In this document: piece by piece, positions 14,534-23,513 of the stretch
How positions within the stretch are numbered: the stretch's first letter is position 1
Layout: every line of letters begins with the position of its first letter
Origin: Intestinibaculum porci
GTDB taxonomy: Bacteria; Bacillota_I; Bacilli_A; Erysipelotrichales; Coprobacillaceae
NCBI RefSeq assembly: GCF_003925875.1
Contig: NZ_AP019309.1
Location: 1-64,000 of the forward strand
Length of the DNA: 64,000 bases
Direction: 5' to 3'
Translations under genes and position numbers: made by a program
Notes under the pieces: model-generated
Database searches by the model: none
What the model was told of the DNA's origin: nothing
What the model saw: the letters and a program-made list of their open reading frames with translations, nothing else

Positions 14534-14601
14534 TTCGCAATCAGGAATAAGTGTGCAATAAGAAATGCAATCATGTATAATGGAATACGGTGGTGACATA
14601 A

Positions 14602-16437
14602 ATGGCATATAAATCATTATATCGTGCCTACCGACCACAGACATTTGAAGATGTCTCAGGTCAGCAGGCTATTATTAAAACATTAAGACATGCGGTGGAA
14701 GAAAACAGAATCGCCCATGCCTATCTTTTCTGCGGTCCTCGTGGGACCGGGAAAACAACTATCGCAAAACTGTTTGCGAAAGCTGTCAATTGCACTGGAG
14801 ATCCGAAACCATGCGGACAATGCGAAAACTGTAAAGCTATTGAAAATGGGATGCATCAGGATGTTATTGAAATCGATGCGGCTTCTAATAATGGGGTAGA
14901 GCAGGTTCGTGATCTGATTGAAAAGGTGAAGTATGCACCGGTCATGGGTAAGTATAAAGTCTATATTATCGATGAAGTGCATATGATGTCGACCGGAGCA
15001 TTTAATGCCTTACTGAAGACGCTGGAAGAACCGCCAGAACACGTCATCTTTATTCTGGCCACAACGGAACCACATAAGATTCTGCCAACAATCATTTCCC
15101 GCTGTCAGCGTTTTGACTTCAGTCGTTTAACGGATGAAGAGATGATTGATCGCATGAAGACGGTAATGCAGGAAGAAGGAAAGACATACGAAGAAGGGGC
15201 GTTAGCCTTGATCGCTAAACTGGCTAATGGCGGGATGCGTGATGCCTTATCAATTCTTGAACAGTGCTTAGCTTATAATGATAATCACTTAAGCGAAGAA
15301 GATGTCAACTCGATTTATGGGATCGTCTCACTGCAGGATAAGATCTCACTCATTAAAGTGATTCTTGCAAAAGACATGAACAAAGCCTTGGAACTGATCG
15401 AATCTATGGATGCAGCCGGCATTGATGTGAAGCGTCTGACATATGATCTGATTGATATCTTAAAAGATGTCGTCATCTATAAGAATACCCAGAACTTATC
15501 TATTTTGTCCGTTCTATCTTCTGGCTACGTGGATACGATTGTTCCTTATATTACCAGCGACGATGCGCTGCGCTTTATTGATATCTTAGTGGAAGCAACG
15601 GAAAAGTTTGCCCGTTCCGTAAACCCCGGCATCTATTTTGAACTCGCTATTTTGAAACTGTGTAATCAGGATCACAATGCGCCACAGGAAGTTGTTGAAA
15701 CCAAAACAATCCCAGCGGTAAAACCAGTTCAAAAAGCTGCAATGGCGCAGCCACCAAAGGTGACGCCGGTGCAGCCTCAGCCAAGCAAACCAGTGACACC
15801 AGAGACACCAATTACGGAAGCACCTGATGGGGAACTGATGAATGAAGAACCTGTTCAGGAAGAAGCACCAATGACCAAAGTGCAGCCGGATGCCAAACCG
15901 CAGTTTACACATAAGGCTAAAGTGCCGGTGGAAAATCATGATGATGATATTCAAGTCGATCCGGCTGATATCATGAATATCTTAGTGCAGGCTGATCGTC
16001 ATATTCTTAATAATGCGAAAGAGAAGTGGCCGATCATTAAACGTTACATGGCTAATATGAATATGGCCAAAGCGGCCAGCCTGTTAAGTCATGGTCATCC
16101 CGTTGCCGGTTGTCCGGGAGGGCTTGTTATTGGTTTCAAATTTATGCCTGATGTCAATGCAGTCAATTATTATAAAAACTATAAACAGCTCGCTTCACTG
16201 CTAAAGGAAGTCTTTGGCGAAGAGTATTGCTTTGTGGCGATTCAGGATGATGAATGGCTGAAGATGCGTCAGCACTTCATTGAACTGAAGCGGGCTAATA
16301 AACTGCCACAGCCGGGAGCACTCCATTTAAAACATATTGAAGAACATCATGAAGAACCAAAACTGCGTGATGCCCAGAAATATGCTTTAGATATGTTTGG
16401 CCCGGATCTTGTGGAATTTGTGGAGGATGATAAATAA
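14602..16437 (+). CDS. dnaX: DNA polymerase III subunit tau/gamma
   Basis: This is the clamp-loader ATPase that loads the DnaN ring and links polymerases. It has 611 residues. The AAA+ domain has GPRGTGKTTIAKLFA (Walker A), the zinc module CGQCENCKAI, Walker B (VYIIDEVHMMS) and the SRC motif ISRCQRF. A Pro/Gln/Glu-rich linker (about residues 375-450) leads to the C-terminal polymerase-binding domain. The ybaB/ebfC gene usually found between dnaX and recR is absent; the stop overlaps the recR start directly. Confidence 0.95.
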   Translation: MAYKSLYRAYRPQTFEDVSGQQAIIKTLRHAVEENRIAHAYLFCGPRGTGKTTIAKLFAKAVNCTGDPKPCGQCENCKAIENGMHQDVIEIDAASNNGVEQVRDLIEKVKYAPVMGKYKVYIIDEVHMMSTGAFNALLKTLEEPPEHVIFILATTEPHKILPTIISRCQRFDFSRLTDEEMIDRMKTVMQEEGKTYEEGALALIAKLANGGMRDALSILEQCLAYNDNHLSEEDVNSIYGIVSLQDKISLIKVILAKDMNKALELIESMDAAGIDVKRLTYDLIDILKDVVIYKNTQNLSILSVLSSGYVDTIVPYITSDDALRFIDILVEATEKFARSVNPGIYFELAILKLCNQDHNAPQEVVETKTIPAVKPVQKAAMAQPPKVTPVQPQPSKPVTPETPITEAPDGELMNEEPVQEEAPMTKVQPDAKPQFTHKAKVPVENHDDDIQVDPADIMNILVQADRHILNNAKEKWPIIKRYMANMNMAKAASLLSHGHPVAGCPGGLVIGFKFMPDVNAVNYYKNYKQLASLLKEVFGEEYCFVAIQDDEWLKMRQHFIELKRANKLPQPGALHLKHIEEHHEEPKLRDAQKYALDMFGPDLVEFVEDDK

Positions 16438-17030
16438 TGACCTATCCAAAATCATTTGAAGAACTGATGGAATGCTTTAAGATGTTGCCGGGAATCGGCA
16501 ATAAGGGTGCCGAGCGAATGGCCTATCATATGTTAGATATGGACGCTTTATCGGTGCAGCGTTTCGCCAATGCGATGATTGATTTCAAAAAGAATATTCA
16601 TCACTGCAAGATCTGTGGTCATATTTGCGAAGGGGATACCTGTGAAATCTGTCAGGATCCGGAACGTGATCATTCAATGATCTGTGTGGTCGAATCGCCG
16701 AAGGATGTCTTTGCGATGGAAAAGCTGAAAGAGTATCATGGTCTCTATCATGTCTTGGGCGGAACTATTTCGATCATGGATGGCATCACCGCTGATGATT
16801 TGAATATTGATTCGCTCTTTAAACGCATCAATGAACAAACGAAAGAAGTCATCATAGCGACCAACCCAACGAGAGAAGGGGAGACAACGGCTCTTTACTT
16901 AGCCAAGCTTTTAGATCAGATGGGCGTCAATGTGTCGCGTATTGCTAACGGTCTGCCAGTAGGCAGCTCCTTAGACTATGCCGATGACCTAACTCTCTTA
17001 AGATCATTTGAAGGCCGTCAAAAAATCTGA
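16437..17030 (+). CDS. recR: Recombination protein RecR
   Basis: RecR forms a DNA-clamping ring and works with RecO/RecF to load RecA. The 197 residues carry an N-terminal helix-hairpin-helix (LPGIGNKGAERMAYH), a four-cysteine zinc finger (CKICGHICEGDTCEIC) and a TOPRIM domain. The ATG overlaps the dnaX stop by one base (TAATG), so translation is coupled. A GGAGGATG stretch at the end of dnaX serves as the ribosome site. Confidence 0.96.
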   Translation: MTYPKSFEELMECFKMLPGIGNKGAERMAYHMLDMDALSVQRFANAMIDFKKNIHHCKICGHICEGDTCEICQDPERDHSMICVVESPKDVFAMEKLKEYHGLYHVLGGTISIMDGITADDLNIDSLFKRINEQTKEVIIATNPTREGETTALYLAKLLDQMGVNVSRIANGLPVGSSLDYADDLTLLRSFEGRQKI

Positions 17031-17059
17031 ACTTGATTAAAAATACAATCAAATCAAAA

Positions 17060-17075
17060 TGTTTCACGTGAAACA
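17060..17075. promoter_or_regulatory. parS: parS site 2
   Basis: Second perfect TGTTTCACGTGAAACA palindrome, in the recR-tmk spacer just before the recR terminator. Confidence 0.92.
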
Positions 17076-17082
17076 TTTGTAA

Positions 17083-17116
17083 AAAGAGAAAGTACAAAAA
17101 AGCTTTCTCTTTTTTG
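17083..17116 (+). terminator. Intrinsic terminator after recR
   Basis: AGAGAAAG / CTTTCTCT stem with an A-rich loop and six T. Confidence 0.8.
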
Positions 17117-17192
17117 CAGCTAAGACGCAAAAAGAAAATTGCTTTATATTGAACCGTATTTTCTATATAATACGTATGTGGAGGTATCATTC

Positions 17193-17813
17193 ATGGCAGG
17201 TTTATTTATTACCTTAGAAGGCGGCGACGGCAGCGGTAAAACAACAGCTGCAATCCGCCTCACGAAACAATTAGAAAAAGAAGGGTACACAGTGACATAC
17301 ACCCGTGAACCGGGCGGTGTGAAAATTGCGGAAGAGATTCGCAGCGTTATTGTCGATGTCAATAATAAGGAGATGGATGCGAAAACGGAAGCTTTGCTTT
17401 ATGCGGCGGCCCGTCGGCAGCATCTCGTTGAAAAAGTGCTGCCAACGTTAAAGCAGGGAGGCATCGTTCTCTGTGACCGCTTTATTGATAGCTCACTTGT
17501 TTATCAGGGGATCGGTAGAGGTTTAGGCATTGATGAAGTGTATCAGATGAATCTCTTTGCGACGGAAAACGTGCTGCCTAATCTGACAATCTTTTTTGAT
17601 GTGAAACCAGAGGTGGCAATCAAACGTGTGATGAGTAACGAACGTGAAGTCAATCGCTTAGATTTAGAGTCCCTCGCTTTTCATCAAAGTGTTTATGAAG
17701 GCTATCTGCAAATTTGCACGTTGTTTCCGCAGCGTATTCGTAAGATTGATGCATCACTCTCGCCTGATGAAGTGTATGATCAGGTGTATGCATTAGTGAA
17801 GGAACGCTTATGA
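17193..17813 (+). CDS. tmk: Thymidylate kinase
   Basis: Tmk phosphorylates dTMP to dTDP. This 206-residue protein has the P-loop EGGDGSGKTT, the DR(Y/F)-type motif CDRFIDSSLVYQG and the TREPGG substrate loop. ATG 17193 has GGAGG 10 nt upstream, while the upstream in-frame ATG at 17139 has no ribosome site. It overlaps holB by an ATGA junction and heads an operon with holB, ricT, yabB and rsmI, the usual firmicute order. Confidence 0.96.
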   Translation: MAGLFITLEGGDGSGKTTAAIRLTKQLEKEGYTVTYTREPGGVKIAEEIRSVIVDVNNKEMDAKTEALLYAAARRQHLVEKVLPTLKQGGIVLCDRFIDSSLVYQGIGRGLGIDEVYQMNLFATENVLPNLTIFFDVKPEVAIKRVMSNEREVNRLDLESLAFHQSVYEGYLQICTLFPQRIRKIDASLSPDEVYDQVYALVKERL

Positions 17814-18775
17814 AAAACAGAGAAATCTTAGAAAAGACGCAGAGCGTCTTTTATCGCATTATCAGTCGGTCCTTTGCGGCGCATAAGCCATCGCATGCTT
17901 ATTTGTTAGTGGGGGATCAGACGGAGCGGGCAACGCTCTTTTTAGCCCAGAGTATGATCTGCCAGCAGGATGACTTAGCGTGTGAAGAATGTGAAGACTG
18001 TCGCCGCATTGCGGATGGCAATTTCCCTGATCTGATTACTTATGATGGTTTAGAGAAATCAATTAAAAAAGAGGATATTGAATATATCCAAAATGAGTTT
18101 AATAAATCATCGTTAGAAGGTAAGGGGAAGATCTACATTTTAAAAAATGTCGAGAAGTCATCGGACTCAGCGATGAACAGCTTACTGAAATTCTTAGAGG
18201 AACCGCTTGATGGTGTTTATGCAATTTTGACAACCAAGAACATCACTAAAGTACTGCCAACGATTCAGTCGCGCTGTCAGGTGATTCATCTTTTGCCGGA
18301 ATCAAAAGAAAGCATTCGCATGAATCTGGCAAGTGAAGGAATCACGGATGAGGATGCCCGCATTCTCTCACAGCTGTTTGGCTCGGAAAAGGAATGTCTT
18401 GCTAATCAGGATAGTGAAGTCTATCGTGATGTCAAAGTCTATGCCCTGAACTTCATTGAAGACTTATATACGAATCCATCAAACCTGCTTATTAATTTAG
18501 AAATCTCTCTGATGAAGAAATACAAAGGAGAGAAGGAAACGATCAGAATGTTCTTAAATATGGTCGTTTTGGGATTAAGAGACTTGTTTCACGTGAAACA
18601 TTCGATGTCGATCACTTTTGTGAATCATATTGATTTTTTGAAACGTTTTCAGGATGATCCCCATTTATTAGAAAAAATTGAGTTATTATTAGATACAATT
18701 TATACCATCGATACCAATGCCAATCTGGCATTACTATTGGAAAGTATGGTCTATAAACTGATGAAAGGAGTTTAA
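17810..18775 (+). CDS. holB: DNA polymerase III delta' subunit
   Basis: This is a clamp-loader subunit, 321 residues, partnering DnaX. The DnaX-like fold shows a zinc module (CQQDDLACEECEDCR), the region ENVEKSSDSAMNSLLKFLEEP-like (NVEKSSDSAMNSLLKFLEEP) and an SRC motif (IQSRCQV). No canonical Walker A lysine motif is seen, as expected for delta'. The start lies in an ATGA overlap with tmk. A parS palindrome is embedded in codons for Phe-His-Val-Lys-His near residue 260. Confidence 0.93.
   Translation: MKNREILEKTQSVFYRIISRSFAAHKPSHAYLLVGDQTERATLFLAQSMICQQDDLACEECEDCRRIADGNFPDLITYDGLEKSIKKEDIEYIQNEFNKSSLEGKGKIYILKNVEKSSDSAMNSLLKFLEEPLDGVYAILTTKNITKVLPTIQSRCQVIHLLPESKESIRMNLASEGITDEDARILSQLFGSEKECLANQDSEVYRDVKVYALNFIEDLYTNPSNLLINLEISLMKKYKGEKETIRMFLNMVVLGLRDLFHVKHSMSITFVNHIDFLKRFQDDPHLLEKIELLLDTIYTIDTNANLALLLESMVYKLMKGV
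18585..18600. promoter_or_regulatory. parS: parS site 3, inside holB
   Basis: Third perfect TGTTTCACGTGAAACA, located within the holB reading frame. An intragenic parS implies that codon choice here is constrained by ParB binding. Confidence 0.9.
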
Positions 18776-18776
18776 T

Positions 18777-19832
18777 ATGGAAAGATTAGCAGCCGTAAGA
18801 TTTAATAATGTTGGCAAGTATTATTATTTCTCGACCACCCTTGATCTGCATAAAGGCGACCTTGTTGTTGTCGAAACGATCAGAGGACTGGAAATGGGCG
18901 AGCTGGTTTTTGATCTTAAAGAGATGGAAGAGTTCGAGCTAGAAACTGAACTCAAACCAATTAAAAGATTAGCCAATCGTGCCGATCGAGAAGTCTATGG
19001 CATCAATCAGATCAAAGCGGAAAAATCTTTTAAGATCTGTAAAGAGATCATTGCCGAATCAGGATTGGATATGCGCCTGATCAATTGTGAATATACCTTA
19101 GATGCTTCTAAAGTCATTTTCATGTATACCGCAGATGAACGTGTCGACTTTAGAGAGTTATTAAAGAAATTAGCGAGTGTCTTTAAATGTCGTATTGAAT
19201 TGCGACAGGTGGGACCGCGAGATAAAGCAAAGATTATCGGTGGGTTAGGCGTATGTGGTCTGCCGCTTTGCTGCTCAAGTTTCTTAGGAGAGTTTGATGG
19301 GGTTTCCATCAACATGGCCAAGAATCAGCTGCTTGCGATCAATATTGATAAGATCTCAGGAGCGTGCGGACGACTGCTCTGCTGTTTGAAGTATGAAGAT
19401 GCCGCTTATAGTGAACTGAAAAAGAAGTTCCCTAAGATTGGTACAAGAACGACCCTTAACGGTCATAATGTCAAAGTCATTGGTCTCAATGTCATCAGTG
19501 ATCTGGTGAAGATTGATGAGGATGGTAATATCTCTTTCATTACTTTAGAGGAATACAATCATCCAGAATTACTGTTAGACGGTGAAACGAAGAAGGAAGT
19601 GCGCACGGAAGACAAGCCAAAAGAAGAAAGACCACCGCGTCGCAAACGCCCGGAAAAGGCTAAAGCAGAAGGCGAAAAGAATGAACGACCAAAACGTCGT
19701 CCAGCGAATAAGAAGGCCCACGCCAGCAACCGCAATAACCATGCGCGTAATACCAGCAATACGAATACCAATAACCATAAGCCAAGAAATAACCGACGCA
19801 AAGGAAATCGCCATGAAGAACGAAGTCACTAA
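18777..19832 (+). CDS. ricT: PSP1-domain protein RicT (YaaT)
   Basis: In Bacillus, RicT (YaaT) works with RicA and RicF as an iron-sulfur complex that stimulates RNase Y mRNA processing. This 351-residue copy has the PSP1 domain and the conserved cysteine sets CGLPLCCS and CGRLLCC that bind the cluster. The last about 75 residues are a highly basic, low-complexity tail (Lys/Arg/Asn), plausibly RNA-binding. It sits 1 nt behind holB, its usual place. RicA and RicF genes are not in this window. Confidence 0.88.
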   Translation: MERLAAVRFNNVGKYYYFSTTLDLHKGDLVVVETIRGLEMGELVFDLKEMEEFELETELKPIKRLANRADREVYGINQIKAEKSFKICKEIIAESGLDMRLINCEYTLDASKVIFMYTADERVDFRELLKKLASVFKCRIELRQVGPRDKAKIIGGLGVCGLPLCCSSFLGEFDGVSINMAKNQLLAINIDKISGACGRLLCCLKYEDAAYSELKKKFPKIGTRTTLNGHNVKVIGLNVISDLVKIDEDGNISFITLEEYNHPELLLDGETKKEVRTEDKPKEERPPRRKRPEKAKAEGEKNERPKRRPANKKAHASNRNNHARNTSNTNTNNHKPRNNRRKGNRHEERSH

Positions 19833-20544
19833 TTATTTATTAGCTTATGAACACATGACGATTATCCAGCGAACGGATATGTTTACCTTTTCGCTCGATA
19901 CGGTCTTACTTGCCCATTTTGCCCAGATTACGAAAGGGGTGGACTGCATTGTTGACTTTGGTACCAACAATGCGGCTATTCCGCTGATTCTCTCAACGCG
20001 GACAAAAAAGAAAATTATCGGTGTTGAGATTCAGGAAGAAGCGGTCGAATTGGCTAAAAGAAATATTGCGATTAATCATTTAGAAGATCAGGTGGAAATC
20101 GTTCATGATGATATTAAGCATTTTGCTTATGTTCATAAACCAGTCAAACTGATTGTCTGCAACCCGCCATTTTTTAAATTAGGGGAACGTTCAAATGTCA
20201 ATGAGTCAAAGTATCTGACAATTGCTCGCCATGAGACAATGATTACCCTCGAAGAGATTATTAAATGTGCGTCGCATATGTTAGAAAACAGTGGTCGTCT
20301 AGCGATGGTATATCGTCCGGACCGTTTGATTGAAACGATGAACTTAATGCAAAAGTATGATATTGAACCGAAACGTTTACGTCTCGTCTATCCAAAGATG
20401 GGACGTAACTGCGATACGTTCCTGATTGAAGGTGTCAAGAAAGGAAGAACTGGACTCACCATTGAAGCACCGCTTTATACGCATAAAGAGGATAATCATT
20501 ACACGGATGAAATCCAGAAATATTTTGGAGAGAAAAATGTATAG
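19813..20544 (+). CDS. yabB: tRNA1(Val) (adenine37-N6)-methyltransferase family protein
   Basis: This is a class I SAM-dependent methyltransferase of 243 residues in the YabB/TrmN6 group, modifying A37 of a tRNA. Motif I (VDFGTNNAAIPLIL) and the N6-adenine catalytic motif NPPFF are clear. The N-terminal segment (IQRTDMFTFSLDTVLLAHF) is the family hallmark. The start at 19813 overlaps the ricT tail by 20 nt; longer in-frame readings run inside ricT. rsmI follows with overlap. Confidence 0.9.
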   Translation: MKNEVTNYLLAYEHMTIIQRTDMFTFSLDTVLLAHFAQITKGVDCIVDFGTNNAAIPLILSTRTKKKIIGVEIQEEAVELAKRNIAINHLEDQVEIVHDDIKHFAYVHKPVKLIVCNPPFFKLGERSNVNESKYLTIARHETMITLEEIIKCASHMLENSGRLAMVYRPDRLIETMNLMQKYDIEPKRLRLVYPKMGRNCDTFLIEGVKKGRTGLTIEAPLYTHKEDNHYTDEIQKYFGEKNV

Positions 20545-21385
20545 ACAAAAGAGTTTTGAAAATGATCGGGCAACGTTATATTTAGTGCCTACACCGATCG
20601 GTAACTTATCAGAAATGACATCGCGAGCTTTAGAGGTATTACATCAGGTACACTATATCGCAGCGGAAGATACCCGCAATACTGTCAAGCTCTGTAACCA
20701 CTTTGAAATCAGTGCGAAGCTGATTTCTCATCACGAACATAACCTCAATGTGGCAATCCCAAAAATTCTCTCTTTATTAGAAGAAGGGGAAGATGTAGCC
20801 ATTGTCAGTGATGCTGGTTATCCGGCGATCAGTGATCCGGGCTATGAGATTGTCAAAGAAGCCATTGCCAAGCATTACAATGTCGTACCTATCTCTGGCT
20901 GCAATGCGGCTTTGGATGCCTTAGTAGTATCAGGTATTGCCCCGCAGCCATTCCTGTTTTATGGCTTTTTAGCGCATGACAATAAAACCAAGAAAAAGGA
21001 ATTAGAGAAGCTGAAACACCAGATGGTAACGATCATCTTCTATGAGGCACCTCATCGCATTACTAAGACTTTAAATCTGATGTTAGAGATCTTAGGGGAT
21101 CGTCAAATGTCGTTATGCCGTGAATTAACGAAGCGTCATGAAGAAATCATTCGTGGCCGAATCAGTGAGATCTTAGAGATCGCTGGCGATTTAAAAGGCG
21201 AGATGGTTTTAGTTGTCGAAGGCGCTAAAGAAGAAACGGTTGAGGAAGTCTTTGAGACAACGATCAAAGAGCATGTTCAGCAGTTTGTCGATGAAGGTAT
21301 GTCCGCCAAAGATGCCATTAAAGAAGTTGCTAAGATCAGAAAGATTAACAAGAATAAAGTGTATGAAGAGTATCATAAAGGGTGA
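20537..21385 (+). CDS. rsmI: 16S rRNA (cytidine1402-2'-O)-methyltransferase RsmI
   Basis: RsmI 2'-O-methylates C1402 of 16S rRNA in the decoding centre. The 282 residues begin with the tetrapyrrole-methylase-type motif LYLVPTPIGNLSEMTSRALE, followed by AAEDTRNT and VSDAGYPAISDPG. ATG 20537 is preceded by GGAGAG and overlaps yabB by 8 nt. It ends the tmk-holB-ricT-yabB-rsmI operon, with a terminator overlapping its stop codon. Confidence 0.95.
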   Translation: MYRQKSFENDRATLYLVPTPIGNLSEMTSRALEVLHQVHYIAAEDTRNTVKLCNHFEISAKLISHHEHNLNVAIPKILSLLEEGEDVAIVSDAGYPAISDPGYEIVKEAIAKHYNVVPISGCNAALDALVVSGIAPQPFLFYGFLAHDNKTKKKELEKLKHQMVTIIFYEAPHRITKTLNLMLEILGDRQMSLCRELTKRHEEIIRGRISEILEIAGDLKGEMVLVVEGAKEETVEEVFETTIKEHVQQFVDEGMSAKDAIKEVAKIRKINKNKVYEEYHKG

Positions 21386-21397
21386 TACTCTTTTTTA
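21366..21397 (+). terminator. Intrinsic terminator after rsmI
   Basis: GAGTATCA / TGATACTC stem plus six T, overlapping the stop codon. Confidence 0.85.
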
Positions 21398-21399
21398 TG

Positions 21400-21427
21400 C
21401 AAAAAGTGGAATCCTCAGATTCCACTA
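21400..21427 (-). terminator. Intrinsic terminator of the NlpC/P60 gene
   Basis: Read on the minus strand, a perfect GTGGAATC / GATTCCAC stem with a 4-nt loop is followed by TTTTT. It converges with the rsmI terminator. Confidence 0.8.
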
Positions 21428-22603
21428 ATAGAGACGACGATAGTTGTATACATAGCTGAGCCAGCGTCCTGATAAACTAGAGACTTTAACGCATTGATTT
21501 GGATCCTGACCAACAGTGCCGCTGCCTTTCCCAGAGGCATGGACAAACTTGCCATTACCGAGATAAATACCGACATGACTAACGCCAGATCCATAAGTAA
21601 AGGTGATAATATCACCAGCGGATAAGGACGCAGCGGAGACGGGTAGACCAGCTTTAGAATAGCCGGCGGCCGTCATGCGGGGAACGCTGATGCCAGCTTT
21701 GTTATGAACCCAGTAGACAAAGCCGGAACAGTCAAAATAATCAGGTCCGGTTTTGGTCCACCAGTAACGGGCACCGAGCTTCGTTAAAGCAGTGGAGGCA
21801 ATCTTCTTGCCGGTTTCACTGCCTTCGCCCACTCCGCCAGTGTAATTCACTGTTGAAGTCGTATCACTGCTGATCATTGCTTCTAAGGAAGCGTTGATGG
21901 AAGCCTGGGCAGCGGTGAGTTTGTCTTTGTTGTCTTTAGCTTTGGAAAGAGCAAGCTCCTGTTTGGCTTTGAGCTTAACAGCACGCGCCTGGAGTTTTTT
22001 CGCTTCTGCTTTTTTTAATGTTAAAGCAGCCTGCGTGCTTGTTAGCGAAGCGCGCTGTGTTTTGAGTTCTTTCTGATGTCCCTGAATTTCTTCTTCAAGA
22101 TCTTCCTCATAGCTCGTGAGCTGGGTGAGGGAGGCGACTCTTGAAAAGATGTCAGGCAATGTCTTTGCGGTAAAGACATAAGTGATATAGGAATCAGAAT
22201 TATAGACTGACTGCATCGCATAGAGACGTTTGCCAATTAAAGTGTTCTTATGATTGATTTGGGTCTGCAACTTGGTAATCGAAGATTCAATATAATGAAT
22301 TTCATTTTCCAGTTTGACAATCTTATCTTCTAAGGTGTTGATTTTTTTCGCAATCGATTTTAAATTTGACTTAGTTTTCTTGAGATCACTTTCCTGACTG
22401 CTAATTGACTTGGCCAAGGTCGCATTTTTCTTTTTTAAGTAGTCATTAAATGACTGACATGTTTTTTTGTGTGATAATGTTAAAGATGATGAGCAAAGTT
22501 TAATGTAATGATCTTCTTTTTTCGCAAAGTCTTCGCCATGGCTATCAACTAAGGAGCTGCTAAGCAAGGTGAAGACAAGAATGAGCATCATCCATTTTTT
22601 CAT
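21425..22603 (-). CDS. Secreted coiled-coil NlpC/P60 peptidoglycan hydrolase
   Basis: This is a 392-residue exported cell-wall endopeptidase. A signal peptide (MKKWMMLILVFTLLSSSLVDS) is followed by a long coiled coil (about residues 60-240, heptads of Lys/Leu/Glu). A Thr/Ser/Gly linker leads to the C-terminal NlpC/P60 domain with the catalytic Cys in DCSGFVYW and His in SHVGIYLG. The layout matches PcsB/CwlO-type hydrolases, which are activated by FtsEX through the coiled coil; no ftsEX gene is adjacent. GAAAGGAATG lies before the start. Confidence 0.92.
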   Translation of the reverse strand: MKKWMMLILVFTLLSSSLVDSHGEDFAKKEDHYIKLCSSSLTLSHKKTCQSFNDYLKKKNATLAKSISSQESDLKKTKSNLKSIAKKINTLEDKIVKLENEIHYIESSITKLQTQINHKNTLIGKRLYAMQSVYNSDSYITYVFTAKTLPDIFSRVASLTQLTSYEEDLEEEIQGHQKELKTQRASLTSTQAALTLKKAEAKKLQARAVKLKAKQELALSKAKDNKDKLTAAQASINASLEAMISSDTTSTVNYTGGVGEGSETGKKIASTALTKLGARYWWTKTGPDYFDCSGFVYWVHNKAGISVPRMTAAGYSKAGLPVSAASLSAGDIITFTYGSGVSHVGIYLGNGKFVHASGKGSGTVGQDPNQCVKVSSLSGRWLSYVYNYRRLY

Positions 22604-22620
22604 GATATCATTCCTTTCGA

Positions 22621-23124
22621 CTATAAAATCTTATCGAAAGCAATTCTTGGCGCACCGCTTTGTAAGGTGATGTCCCCACAGTATTGGAAACCGTTTTTCT
22701 GAAGGAAACGCTGCATGGAAAGATTATCCTTATGAGTATCGATACGGATGCTAGAAAGTCCCTGCTGTAATGTTTGATGGCAGGCATAATCCATCATAGC
22801 TTTGGCGTAGCCATGACCTTTGATCGTATTGTCCACGACAATGCGATGAACGACTGCATAAGGGGAAGAAGTGTGCCATGAACCATTGCGGATGTCCTGA
22901 TAGCTTGATTCTTCCTGAATTGCATAATAGAAAGTACCAATAATCTGATCTTGATCGATTAAGACATAACTATGACCTAAGCTGATATCATTGCGGATGA
23001 CATCTTCGTTAGGATAGCCGTCCTGCCACTGATCAATACCATTTTCTTTGAAATAAGCTTTGGCCTGATCGATCAGGCGAACAATACCCTTGATATCTTT
23101 CATTTCTGCTTTTCTGATATTCAT
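22621..23124 (-). CDS. GNAT family N-acetyltransferase
   Basis: A 167-residue GCN5-related acetyltransferase. The acetyl-CoA loop is visible as VVDNTIKGHGYAKAMMDYA, and the C-terminal ENDFQYCG-like end (LQKNGFQYCGDI) is typical. The acceptor is not predictable. AAAGGAGAA precedes the ATG. It lies 17 nt upstream of the NlpC/P60 gene on the same strand, so the two may be cotranscribed. Confidence 0.88.
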   Translation of the reverse strand: MNIRKAEMKDIKGIVRLIDQAKAYFKENGIDQWQDGYPNEDVIRNDISLGHSYVLIDQDQIIGTFYYAIQEESSYQDIRNGSWHTSSPYAVVHRIVVDNTIKGHGYAKAMMDYACHQTLQQGLSSIRIDTHKDNLSMQRFLQKNGFQYCGDITLQSGAPRIAFDKIL

Positions 23125-23207
23125 AAGAGTTCTCCTTTCATGTACTATGATTTTATAGTAATTATATTATAATAGCTAAAGAGAGCTAAGAAAAGGAGTG
23201 TTGTAAA

Positions 23208-23411
23208 ATGATTTATAAAGCCGTCAATATTACTGTATATATTGTCTCAGTGATGCTATCAATGTATGGATTATCATGTTTTCATTTTGATCGATTTATT
23301 CGTAAAGGTCATATGCGGGAGTTTTATGTTTTTTATTTAGTAGCCTCAGTGGGCTTAGCTTATTTGTTTGCATCATTCATTTTAAACTTCGGAACATGGT
23401 CATTTTATTAA
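23208..23411 (+). CDS. DUF1146 (YwzB-like) small membrane protein
   Basis: A 67-residue protein with two hydrophobic segments, separated by the short basic loop HFDRFIRKGH. This topology and the loop match the DUF1146/YwzB family, whose function is unknown. In Bacillus, ywzB lies near cell-wall and mbl genes, and here an Mbl-type actin follows 100 bp downstream. AAAGGAGTG precedes the start. Confidence 0.75.
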   Translation: MIYKAVNITVYIVSVMLSMYGLSCFHFDRFIRKGHMREFYVFYLVASVGLAYLFASFILNFGTWSFY

Positions 23412-23513
23412 AAAAATCTTAAATTTTCCTATTTAGGCTGGGAAGCATAAATATCGCTTGAATAATATAAATAAAAAGCTTACAATATTAAATGCTTAGA
23501 GGAGGAAAATAAT

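Noticed and set aside
15586-15954. 122-codon minus-strand frame
   Set aside because: It is antisense to the Pro/Gln-rich linker of dnaX and gives Trp/His/Arg-rich low-complexity sequence.
19559-19829. Minus-strand frames antisense to the ricT tail
   Set aside because: They arise from the Lys/Arg-rich codons of the basic tail.
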